Part shown: piece after piece, positions 24,001-34,272 of the stretch
How positions within the stretch are numbered: the first letter of the stretch is position 1
Layout of the letters: every line of letters begins with the position of its first letter
Origin: Hymenoscyphus infarciens
Taxonomy: Eukaryota; Ascomycota; Leotiomycetes; Helotiales; Helotiaceae
Direction: 5' to 3'
DNA length: 64,000 bases
NCBI GenBank assembly: GCA_001414345.1
Contig: LLCB01000232.1
Span: 1 to 64,000 of the forward strand
Position numbers and translations under genes: made by a program
Notes under the pieces: generated by a model
The model's database searches: none
What the model was told of the DNA's origin: nothing
The model's input: only the letters and a program-made list of their open reading frames with translations

Positions 24001-24800
24001 AGAGAAGTAAAAGATATATATTTTAAGCTTATTTTAAGCTTATTTTACTCTCTTTTTAGTATTAATTAGCTAACTTTATTTATTTTAAGCTTTCTAATCT
24101 TATAAAAGATAACTATACTTAATATTATATCTTTCTCTCTTAAGATATTAGTAAAAGTACTATTATCTAATAGCTTTAATTTACTTAAAAGAAGACTTAT
24201 CTAACTCTTTATAATATAGTTCTTAATCTTTTATCTATCTCTTATATAAGTGCTTTAGTAGAACGCTTTTAGTCTTCTATAAAATTAATAGTTAATAATA
24301 AATAAAACTACTTTATAATATATCTTATAAAGATACTTAAATATTTTAAATTCTAGTATAAAATATCTTTCTTTAATCTTAATAGTTACTATTAAAAGTG
24401 AGAAAGATACTTTTAACTTTCTAGAATATTCTTATAAGATCTTTTAAATAAGAGTATATATAAAAGTATAAATAATAGATCTAGTTTTAAGTTAAGTTTT
24501 AGTAGAGCTATAAACTAAACTTATTTTTATTCTTTTTCTTAGCTATATATAATTATTTTTATATTTCTATATTATTAATAATCTTTATAATATAGTATTA
24601 ATTAATAAATAATAATTAAAAAAAGTAGCTAAGTAATAGAGAAGATCTTAGTATTATAGTCTTTAAATATAGTTAGAATATAATACTTATTACTTACTAC
24701 TAATTTAATAACTATACTTTTTAAAAATAAGTACTTAATACTAGAAAATTAATTAAAAATTAATTATATACTATAATCTTTAGATAAAAGCTTTAGTAAA

Positions 24801-24828
24801 GTATACTAAGACCTAAGTCTTAGTATAC
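24801..24828. repeat. Perfect 12-base palindrome with a 4-base loop
   Basis: GTATACTAAGAC, loop CTAA, then GTCTTAGTATAC. Both arms are perfectly complementary despite the heavy mutation around them. Confidence 0.7.
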
Positions 24829-25069
24829 TATATATTTAATATATATCTCAAATATTTAGTAATTTATATACTAAAAGCTAACTTTTAGATATATAATTAA
24901 TTATACTACTACTTTATTATAAAATCGTCTATTATATTTACTTTAGATTATTTAATATATAATAAATAATAACTACTAAGAGGTTTTCTAATTTATAGTT
25001 TTATTTTTATAAAGTAATATAAGAGTATATATAGAGAGTAGAAATAACTTTTTTTTTAAGTTTTAGTAT

Positions 25070-25475
25070 ACGAGTTATTTAATAGTATATAATTAGTACT
25101 ATTAAAATATTAAATAAGTAGTATAATATAGTAATAATATTAGACTTAAATATAGATATATATGATTATAATATTCTAATAATATATTTATTTAAAATAC
25201 TATAGTATTTTACTATAATAATACTACTAGTAAGACTAGTATAAAGAGACTAATAGCTTTCTCTACTTAGATAATACTTAGAATTGCAAATATAACTATA
25301 TTTAGTATTACTAGTAGTATTATTATAGAAAAATACTATAGTATTTTAAATAAATATATTATTAGAATATTATAATAGTATATATTTATTTTAAAGCTAA
25401 TATTAATACTATACTATACTACTTATTTAATATTATAATAGTACTAATTATATAATAGTAAGCTATCTTAAATAA
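25070..25475. mobile_element. Fold-back (inverted repeat) element
   Basis: The left arm, about 25070-25232, and the right arm, about 25308-25475, are reverse complements over roughly 165 bases with few mismatches, separated by about 75 bases. The inner 70 bases (from the GATTATAATATTC block to ACTACTAGTAA) are nearly identical between arms. Each arm also holds the small palindrome AATACTATAGTATT. There is no coding capacity. It fits a MITE or fold-back element, or an inverted duplication, inside the RIP island. Confidence 0.65.
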
Positions 25476-26337
25476 GCCGAGGTTATATTTAGATTCTAGA
25501 ATATATTATAGACTTTAGAAGATTATTATTTTCTATATTAGAAGAGTTTTAGTACTAAACCTAGTTACGTATATTTAGTACTTCGTTTATAATATCTAGA
25601 CTTTTATATATATCTACTCTTCTTTTTTCTATATTTTAAAGAATAATTTATTCTTTACTTTAGTATTCAAGCCTATGAAGTATATATATTATTCTTTTAA
25701 ACGTACTCTTATAAGCCTCTTCGTTAGTAGTATACGATTCGTACTATTATAAATTATATATTATTTAATAACTTATATAATAAAACTTAAAAATAAAGCT
25801 ATTTCTACTTTCTATAGATACTCTCTTACTTTATAATAAGACTCTTAGAGGAAATTAGAAAGCCTTTAATATACTCTTTAGTATTAAAAGTATATAAAAT
25901 CACTAAGTAAAGTTATTACTAAGGTTCTAGCTTTTGTTTTAATATTATCGCTAGATTTATTTCTAGTATTATTAAAGTTTAATATCTTATATAGACTACT
26001 TTTATATATAAGATTTTTTAAGATTATTCTAGATACTATTAATATAATTCTTTTTTTAAAGTACTCTAATTAATTTAATCTATAAATCTAACTATTTAGA
26101 TATATATCTTTTATATTATATAAGTCTAAAGTATAAGGCTAAAAATAAGTAGATTTAAAATCTAGAGTAAAAAGCTTAAATCTAATAAGCCTAGTAATAC
26201 TATAGTATTTATTATAATATTAGTTAAAATACTAATAATATTAATAGTAATACAATTTAATATTATTAGAATTATATAATGTAAATAGTATATATTAAAC
26301 TCTATTTTCAACGATATATCGTAGTAGTATAATATTC

Positions 26338-27005
26338 TAGATACTACTGGCAACACTGACTATAGTAATGTGCGCCTAAAGAGAATATTTTCAAATATCA
26401 GGGATATGAAGTTTACTCACAATACCACAAATAACAATTCCGATGCAGATTGTCTTAAATCTCCCGAGTTTCGCATCGGCAAGCTAGCCTCTAAAAATTG
26501 GCAGACCATATACCAACATAGTGAAAGAATCAGTCATAGCAGAAGCGATGACCGTTCCCTTACCCAAAGCTCCCGCTGTCTTCTGAGACCCTCTAGGAGG
26601 TACTGTTTCCACCTACAGGAAGTTTACATCTAACGAAGTTCTTAAAAACCTGTTTACATTCCTAGAAGATGGGGGAGTCAGTATTTGCCTATCAAGAAAT
26701 GTCTCGGGATACGGCACAGGATAAATGCTAGGGTTCAGGAATGATTTAGGGGTGATTCAAGAGAAAGGAAGTGGGAGAACGATGTCCCCATTATCTACAC
26801 AGTATGAAACACGTTCGGCGAACTCAACAGCACAGAGCATGTATGCTGTCCAGGGCATTGTTCCCGCAACTCGGGGAAGTGTTGCAAGTTCCTCGTCTGT
26901 AGGGGTGATTTGACCACTAATATCCATAACGTCGTATTTTCCATGGTGGTTTAAATTCTGGTGCCCTGAGTCGATGGCATTGATGAGCTCTGGTCCAGCG
27001 ACCAA
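26338..27005 (-). pseudogene. PTR2-type (POT family) peptide transporter, N-terminal relic
   Basis: The minus strand encodes the start of a proton-coupled oligopeptide transporter. One exon (from an acceptor at about 27022) reads PTDEELATLPRVAGTMPW, TAYMLCAVEFAERVSY. The next (from 26661) reads CKQVFKNFVRCKLPVGGN, then shifts frame near 26599-26610 into PPRGSQKTAGALGKG and AMTDSFTMLVYGLPIF. An in-frame TAG at 26486-26484 follows, where the family has a residue between GG and LAD (probably TGG changed to TAG). It continues LADAKLGRFKTICIGIVICG and, after an intron with GTGAGT, AHITIVSVASS. Homology stops inside an exon where the AT-rich island begins. The C-terminal two thirds, with most membrane spans, is missing. 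Frameshift, nonsense change and truncation together make a functional product very unlikely. Confidence 0.8.
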
Positions 27006-30000
27006 GCTGTCGTCTATAGCACCTTCCTATTGGTGGTGTTAGCTTCAGATTTTAGAGTGTAAAGGGATGGGCAACTTACTCATAGCTACTATGGTAATCT
27101 GATAAAGCCCGTGAACTCAGGAAACGAAACTCGACGAAGTGGAGAAAATTTACAGGGGAATGACCTAATTCATATAGGCCTTCCCAACGGGTCGGATACC
27201 CCCAAGCTCCCCATCCTAGAGTGTGATCTGGAATTGGCTTTCTTAGAAAGCGCTACGCTAGCGAACAAGCCATGTCAAGTATCACGCAGCAATTCTTATC
27301 AACCAGGATCAATGTTACTCAAGCGGCCGCCGTTCAGTCCGGAAAGCTTTTAGAAGCACTAGAACAATATAGTCCACCAATGGTAGCTCGGGAATATACG
27401 ATAGATGCCTGCTAGCCACGTAGTTCTATATGCGAATCCTCTCCCCTGCAGCCGAAGAACTGATGGGAAGCCCTTGACAACTGCCATCATTCAGATAACA
27501 GAAGCTTGAACGCGGGAAGCTCATCACAAGGCTTTTCGATGCATGGATGTTGGCTCTAAAGGATCAGCGGATAGACTCGATTAAGAAGGTATCAACAATT
27601 CCACCAACAAAGGATATAGAACGTGATCCCGAAATAGAGAGCTGAAAGATGTGAAAAAGGGAAGAAGGGACCTTTTAAGACTTCCCACACTTTGTCTCAA
27701 GCCAAGTATTCACGCCAGATGGACCAGGGCATTGCGTTGAATTTCACTTCGGAAAGCTCAAAACTCAGACCACCTTTTCCTAAACCAGTGGCGAAAGTTC
27801 ACGCACCGAAGCACGCAAAAAGAGTGATGCATGTTGCAAAATCCCAGAGTGGATCGCTACCCCAAAACCCGGGGACAGTGAGACTAGAAGGAATGGATCC
27901 ATTCAAACGGGGAGCGGGGAATTTCCGTTTTTTCAAAAACGGTTGGGAATCCCAATATTACAGATGTTCGTGAGAGGAAGGAGAAAGTAACAGAGAGGCG
28001 AGGCTTACAGAAAACGGACAGAGAAGAATGCCGACAACAAACAGGATAATTCGAGTTGAGAAAAAAAAAGGGCCGGTTGTACCAACCGGGTAAATGATAA
28101 CCTGGAGGGTAGAGGGTGTGATGAGACGGCTGCCAACAGCCAACAAATGTTCAAAATAGAGTTTGAGGGAATTCGTAATATACTGATGGCAAAACACCAT
28201 CAATCCAACAGTAGAAAGTACCTTTGAAGATAACCTTAGGCGAGTGGGAGTGGGGGTCTAATAGTCGCAGGGCAAGGGAACCAATCAACATCCGGATCTC
28301 AATGTAGTGAGGCGGCGCCCCGACATGCGCATCGAATTCGGATCATAACTAAAATAGCCACCTCTAGCCGCTTGGATTTTGAATTTGATATGGAAAGGCA
28401 GGAAAAAGACGTAAGGGGCATCAAGACGAGATTGGGCTTGGTGTTCCAACCCATGTCATGCCATCGAAGAACTGTTCAAACTGGAAAGGGACGAAATAGC
28501 CGCCTCTACCCGTCTGAATGTGATCAAGTTCCATATGGAAAGGTAATAAAGAGGCGCAAGAAAAACAGAGACGAGATTGGGGCAGGTCTTGGAGAAAAAA
28601 TCTTACCAGTTGTCATCTGTTCCCAAATTTCGAACCGAAGTGAGCGAAAACTAACACTGATAGAAAGATAGAAGGAACTGGATTTTGATAACAAGAGCAA
28701 GGATTCCCCGCTGGACCGCAAACGTCTCGTAGAGTAGATAACTTCTTTTTTCGCCCGAGAAGGTTGTGAACAGAGTGCTATTAGCTGAAGGTGGTTGTAG
28801 AAGGTCAGGGGTGGATATAGTGAGTTTGTATCGTTTCTCAACCCTCTCTCACCACGGCACCACAGCAGTCCTGCCTCCAACGCAAACGTTAGAATATGTT
28901 TAACAAGAACCGGAGTACGGAATGAGGGCTTCTCAGCTCCAAAATTCAAACTTACATACCACGTAGGACCTCCAATTCGCACGATAACCCGCCGGGCGCT
29001 GCCTCCAAAATCGCCAGTACGATACAGTCGGGTTCGCACGATGGATTTCCTGCAAAAACCCATCAACCTTCAGACGTCTTGTTAACCTGATCGCACGTTC
29101 GAATATGCAATTCCGCGAAGCAGTATAATAAAGGGGGGGGAAAGATAATATAAGTCGAGAGGTCAAGCTTTTGAAAGGTGCTCGAGAGGATGACTCTTGC
29201 TGTTGGGAGCGCTAGTTACGGCGCGCGACAGACCCGGGAACACATATTATGGCTGCTCTTTAGCGCATATATAGGAGGAATCTGACGAGGCCGAATTTGT
29301 TGTCTGCCATCTCAAAAGTTTGACATTGGCGACATGTTGCTTCTGAGGTCGTTGATAGAAGACCTTCCAGGATATTGGCATCACCAGCGCCACGGCTTGG
29401 TCAAACCCAAGCTCTGGTGCCGACTTGGCTGCATCGAGTAGCCAAGTGTGGAAAATATATGAGGAATTACGAGATGTGGTCAAATGTGTCGGTGGGACTT
29501 GGCTACGTCTATAAGGTCACTCGTGGAAAGCTCGGGGTGTGTTTTGCAGGCCCCCTTTTGTATCGATGTTCTATTCTTCCTACCTCTTATTCCATCACTT
29601 TCGCTCTTTTTTTCCTCCTTCGTACACTTCAAGTTAAAGCTTTCCAAAAGGAATATTCTATAAGCTAGTGTAATTTCCAAGATGTAGATTTTGCCAACCT
29701 TGAACCTCCTTTTGGGGCATCATTTTTGTTGTAGAGAATGATGTTCACAAGAGATTGTTTTCAAGGTATGGAGATACATTTCCGCAGCCTGCCTTTCCGT
29801 TTCAAGGAAGTCCTCTGATGCCATGGTTTCGAAGGTTAGCTATAAAAGGATTCTTTGTCAAAAGACCATCCCGGGGGAAGAACGCAAAAACGAAACCAGA
29901 CAAAGCATTGTGTATCAATGTACCTGGTATTTTGGCAGGATGAGCTACTGTCTATCCGATGTTTCTTTCCTTCGAGAACGGGGAATTGAGGATAGGTTCT

Positions 30001-30788
30001 TTCATAGTACGACCGAGTGTTTCGAGAATTTCTAAAAAGTTTCTCCTGTCAAGTTACATGGGTCTCAACCAGGGGCCCAATATGCATGTCGCACAATTGT
30101 GACTGGGTTGCGAACAAACAAAATTACAGAATATTCTCAAAGTTTCACCAGTCAGAGTCCTCAATAAAGGGTTTGTTGTGCCATTCTACCTGATTTGTTT
30201 CTGGATCGAGCGTAGACTTTGTTTTCCAAGTCTCAGTCACGATGTACTATTTTTTGGTTGACTGTTGAAACTCAGGAGGCTATTTTTAACACATCCATTG
30301 TAAACTCACACATACAATCTCGATTGGATGCCACGAACACCAAGAAACTAGTCAGACACCTATGTGTCAGACTTTTGGACGTGTCCCTGTTCTTACTACT
30401 CACACGGCTTGTATACGTTCCCATTTCAATCGTTATGATTTGCTCATTCAGATTGGGGTAATGGATACTGTACAGTCGAAGGAATTTTATTCATTTGCTC
30501 ACATCTGTTGTCTGTTTTTGGAATGAAGGTGTTCCATTCAGATTCCGCAACAAGGAAAATACTCTTGTTTTATGAATCTACATTGCAGGCGTTTGTATGG
30601 TGTATTCTTCCAAGTCAATGAATGTTGAGTTTTGACCAGGGTGGCCCTTCACAGATGTAGAAATATCACCATACTCTCATAAATTTGGAGTCAATGCTTT
30701 CACACAGATTTATTGTTCTGAGTGTGTCGACTTTGACAGAGTTCCAATCGGGATGCCGTCACTGCCACAGAGATGAGAAGATGGGTTC
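27006..30788. other. Long gene-poor region
   Basis: About 3.8 kb of normal composition without a supportable gene. Several frames of 60-180 codons exist on both strands but lack start context, splice logic or recognisable motifs. A possible first exon of the PTR2 relic (ATG near 27088, donor GTAAGT) lies at its left end. An imperfect direct duplication of about 90 bases links 28350-28440 and 28490-28585, both containing TATGGAAAGG and GACGAGATTGGG. Confidence 0.4.
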
Positions 30789-30921
30789 TATAAAAGAGCA
30801 CAGCTCTGCTGAATGAAGTCCTCCAATTCCAAATCATCTCATCAAATCCTATCTTCTCATCAACCCTGATAATCTTATCACTTGAGCTTCATTTCTTCAC
30901 TTACCACCAAATCAAGGCAAC
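30789..30921 (+). promoter_or_regulatory. Core promoter and leader of the 30922 gene
   Basis: TATAAAA at 30789-30795 lies 127 bases before the ATG. It is followed by a CT-rich leader with several TCATCAA/TCTCATCA stretches and a favourable start context (GGCAACATGACT). Assigned from position and composition. Confidence 0.5.
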
Positions 30922-31890
30922 ATGACTTCAGTCTGTTGCCATATCCCGCACATGATGCAAGGAGACTCAAACCGGCATCAACTCATACGCTCCCAGCTTC
31001 CTCACATGATACAGGATAGCCCACACCCCCACCATACCAATGCCTTCGGTAAACTCAATGAGGCGGACGAAGTCTTCCATCAGAAGGTTAAATTGGGTAT
31101 GAGGGATCTTGAAAACGAATTCCCCACCTACACAGGCGACTTGTTCGACACTCAGCGGTATCTCAAAACTTGTGTCGAGTACTGCATTATTGCCTTGCAA
31201 AAGTGCGAATTCAGAAGTCGAGGTAACTCACCTGTTTCAACTCCTCCCTTAAGCCCAAGTGCCCGAAGCGAAAATCTAGAAGCTATTGCCGCTGTATCCC
31301 AAGAGGATGTTGGGAAAGATATTGAACTGCACACGGTGGCTTCTCTGTCAGCTGTTCCATTTTCACCAGATGAAAGCAAAGGAGTCGAGCAGGAGTCTTC
31401 AGAAGACCGTGTTCAAGTTGAAATATCACCCATGGCAATGCTGTCTGAAGACAATTGCTCTGAATTGGAGGATGACGAAGTTCACATTCGAACCCGCCCC
31501 GGTGGTTCAGGACGTAAAGGTAATGTCCGAGGCATGAAATCATCCCCCAAGAAAATCCCCACTGGTGGTCGCAAGTCAAACGAAGATGATCTAGAAGCAG
31601 CCAAATCCAAGGGCCAACTGAAGAATGGATTGCCGCAGGGTGACCAATGGTGGTGGAAGTGTGTAAGCTTCTCCCTTTCATTCTTCCATCTTTTCCCTTT
31701 AGGATATGGAGATACTAACTTTTATTATCAGAGATGTACTGAAGGAGTATTCTCAGCGAATGGGAAATGTGACAGAATCAACCATTGGTCTGTTGATAAA
31801 TGCCAAGAGAGAGGTTGTAAGCATAGGGGTCCTTGGAACTCACTCCCAGGTGAATGCACCAGATGCGAGAAGTGGATCGTCCCCGCTTAG
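30922..31890 (+). CDS. Hypothetical protein with a Cys/Trp-rich C-terminus
   Basis: Two exons, 30922-31662 and 31732-31890, with a 69-base intron (GTAAGC, CTAAC, TTATCAG), give 299 residues. The intron has no stop and is a multiple of three, so reading through would add 23 hydrophobic residues; the consensus signals favour splicing. The N-terminus is His/Met-rich and the middle acidic and Ser-rich, probably disordered. The tail is striking: WWWKC, then CTEGVFSANGKCD, HWSVDKCQERGCKHRG and CTRCEKW. The Cys and His spacing could bind zinc, and similar W-x-C...C-x3-CxHxxC tails occur in fungal proteins of unknown role. No signal peptide. Family not recognised. Confidence 0.7.
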   Translation: MTSVCCHIPHMMQGDSNRHQLIRSQLPHMIQDSPHPHHTNAFGKLNEADEVFHQKVKLGMRDLENEFPTYTGDLFDTQRYLKTCVEYCIIALQKCEFRSRGNSPVSTPPLSPSARSENLEAIAAVSQEDVGKDIELHTVASLSAVPFSPDESKGVEQESSEDRVQVEISPMAMLSEDNCSELEDDEVHIRTRPGGSGRKGNVRGMKSSPKKIPTGGRKSNEDDLEAAKSKGQLKNGLPQGDQWWWKCVSFSLSFFHLFPLGYGDTNFYYQRCTEGVFSANGKCDRINHWSVDKCQERGCKHRGPWNSLPGECTRCEKWIVPA

Positions 31891-32767
31891 ACAGCAAGGA
31901 CTGCTGGTGGTTGGTGGAGGCCGCCATGACCTTGAATGTAGGTACTTGTACGATAGCATGAAATAGATTGCGTTGCGTCAACGAGTACTATCCCCTTTTG
32001 GGACCATCCCTGATTTATACCTTTAATAATTCCGAAAGTTACTTCGCTTCCTTTAGGCGAGACGGTTAGTTTTTCGAGGTCGTGATGCTGAAATGCTCTG
32101 ATTTAGCTGAACCTGCTCTCTGGGAGTGGGCAATTGAAACCCAGTAAATCAAGTTTAATTTGGCTGCTCAATATGCAATAGTGACGGCCGCAACAAGGTT
32201 TCCAAGTTACCTCTCCCTTTCTCGAAAGCGACGAGTACTATGATGACCCTGAGATGCCCGAGCGTTAGAAGTATGGGGATGGAATGATTGTCATGATGCA
32301 TCATATCAGACATACCACTAGACTAAAACCCGACCTCGTTGCTTTCTTGAACTTCTTGTGCCTGGTTTGAAAGACAATGAAAAAAAGTTGAAATTTACTT
32401 CTTGGTATGAGAATTTAACAGATGCGATTTAGTAGAACGGATAGGTGTGAGTGTTCAAGCTCAACCTAGTACCCCAGTGGCTGATCAGATGGCGAAAATG
32501 CCCTAGCTAACTACTTGAAGTTATAAAGATAGATACATAATTGTACTTGTAAGCGAGTCACTTTCGAGAATTTCGGTTCAAGACCCAGGGGTTTATTTTA
32601 AATTATGACCGAAAACCCATCTCACAAAAAGAGAATAAACGCCACAAGTCCCCTATAATACACCGAGAGACCAAACGCAATTCCCCAAAACAGGTAAGGA
32701 GCCCAAAAAGAAGTTTTATCTGATAGGAAATATCCTTTTCCTTCGCTTATTCTGAGACACCATGTCC
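31891..32767. other. Intergenic, nothing recognisable
   Basis: Between two convergent genes (plus-strand stop at 31890, minus-strand stop at 32768). It should contain both 3' flanks. No gene, repeat or RNA is seen. Confidence 0.4.
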
Positions 32768-33713
32768 CTAAAGAGAGTTAAATGGTGAGGAATAAGCACT
32801 ATCAACTGTCAGAATGTTTCTAACCAGCCGCTCCAGTGTTAAGTTATAGATGTACCAGGACGCATTGATTTCAAGGCCCCGTTTCTCGGTGTCCCGTATT
32901 ATAGCTGTATAAGCCTCCGCGATTGCTGCAATTAGGACTCGATGATCTTTTGCCGGTACCCTTTCTTGAAGCAGGTTGAAGATATTGCCACTTCCATAGA
33001 TGGTTGGGTTTAAGATATGTCCAGCCACTTGGGTCTTTCGTATTCTTTTGAGAACCTCGGTTAAGTAGTCTCCGTCGTTTTGCCATTTCATGAAGAATGC
33101 TTCTATCGCATGTTGGGAATCGACCCCAAGTAACCCAGAGAGCTCGGAGGCTGACATACGTCCAGCTCGAATGTGTATGGTTCTCATTGGCTCATTTGTA
33201 AAGGAGTTCTGGCAAGTGAAGTGCGGTAAATGTAGTTCGGGATATAAGGATGCCTCTGCTGGAGAAATTGTGGAAAGCAAAGATGGCGTTGGACTTTGAA
33301 GAGTAACCGAAGAAAGGGCAGAGGTGGGACTTGTTGTTGAAAAAATCCGGTTTTGCTGAACCGGCTCCAAGCCGACTGTTCTCCGGAGAGTTGTTATTTG
33401 GTGCAGCTCAGTGGAGGAAGTTGTGGATTTCCGGGTTCGATTGGCTCTTTTCGGAGAAACATAACGAACTTTGGGATTTTTCAAGGATTTGTATTTTCGA
33501 AAATCCCATTCATCAAACTTCATACGGTAAGCTCTGGTTCTAAAAAGAGGGTTAGAACAAAAGACGCGTTCGGAAAATTCCCGGAAAATGTGCTTACGAT
33601 GCAATGAACCCATACTTGTCCTCTAGTAGTTCTTTCACTTCACCCAAAGTTCGATCCTCTTCAAGGTAAAGTCGTTTCAACCTAGCCTTATGGCAATTCC
33701 AATCCTTGGACAT
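32768..33713 (-). CDS. Clr5-domain protein, putative regulator
   Basis: Exons 33713-33598 and 33539-32768 join in phase (58-base intron, GTAAGC...TTTTTAG) to 295 residues. The join matters: exon 1 (MSKDWNCHKARLKRLYLEED, TLGEVKELLEDKYGFIAS) and exon 2 (RAYRMKFDEWDFRKY) together make a complete Clr5 domain, with its W...K..I..LY..e..tL.eV...m...ygF.aS...Y...f..W..rK pattern. The domain is named after Schizosaccharomyces Clr5, which is linked to gene silencing; in filamentous fungi most members are uncharacterised and presumed DNA-binding. The remainder is Ser/Thr-rich, then a helical region without recognised motifs. Its upstream region is interrupted by a MITE just 51 bases away. Confidence 0.85.
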
Positions 33714-33764
33714 TTTGAAAATTCGGTTTTGAGAGTTTGTCTTTTAGACTTGGAATTTGAGCTA

Positions 33765-34272
33765 CAGTAAGTTGCGAGTTAAGCTTGAATTTGCCCACTT
33801 TTTTTGTAATCCGAGCTTTTTAAGAAAATTCCTTGATTTCCCCTCTTTTTAGGTACTCTTTTACCTTTAGTTTAATAACAACATATAATATACTATTTAT
33901 AAGAATAGGAAAGAAAAGGCTTATATCTCCTCTTACACTCTATAAACTTTATAAGATAAAAATAGATAATTTTTTAATTTTTATAGGATCTTGGTATAGC
34001 CTATTATTAACCTTATAGCCTTATAAGGCACGTAGGGGTAGTGAAAATTTTTCAAAAGAAAAGGGGTAATTTTAGGAATTATTTATCCTTTAGTTTACTT
34101 TTATTATACTTACTTTAAATTAATAAGTAATATAGAAGAGAGATAATTCTAGCTAGGCATCGAGTACTTTTATTTTCTGTCTTTTAAAGAAAGGAGGGAG
34201 AAAGCCTTAATAAAAAAAAAGCTCGAATTACAAAAAAAGTAGGCAAATTCAAGCTTAACTCGCAACTCACTG
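33765..34272. mobile_element. Mariner-type MITE with TA target duplication
   Basis: The left terminus reads CAGTAAGTTGCGAGTTAAGC and the right terminus is its complement (...CTTAACTCGCAACTCACTG). The inverted repeats extend about 65 bases, through TTGAATTTGCC and the poly-T/TAAT segment. TA stands directly outside both ends (33763-33764 and 34273-34274), the target duplication expected for Tc1/mariner elements. The 508-base element has an AT-rich interior and no transposase. The superfamily call rests on the CAGT termini and the TA; the parent element is not in the window. Confidence 0.8.

Larger units (their letters stand above)
19540..26337. repeat. 6.8-kb RIP-saturated repeat island
   Basis: The whole block is extremely AT-rich and almost free of CA and TG dinucleotides, while CT and CG remain; whole 60-base lines (for example 22381-22440) contain neither CA nor TG. 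Stop codons fill all frames. Internal structure: a 330-base segment (20690-21010) repeating 93-430, a roughly 105-base direct repeat (20274-20380 and 21301-21402), a large fold-back (25070-25475) and an inverted match to the 330-base family near 25650-25760. This is the remains of one or more transposable elements inactivated by RIP. Coding capacity is destroyed, so the element type is not identifiable by eye. Confidence 0.85.

Noticed and set aside
19540..26337. Reverse transcriptase or transposase domains in the repeat island
   Set aside because: Stop codons in every frame and saturation mutation leave no motif that can be defended by eye.
28524..29066. Minus-strand frame containing LYRTGDFGG, like the YRTGD motif of adenylation enzymes
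   Set aside because: None of the other adenylation motifs is present in order around it, and the surrounding residues do not fit; taken as chance.
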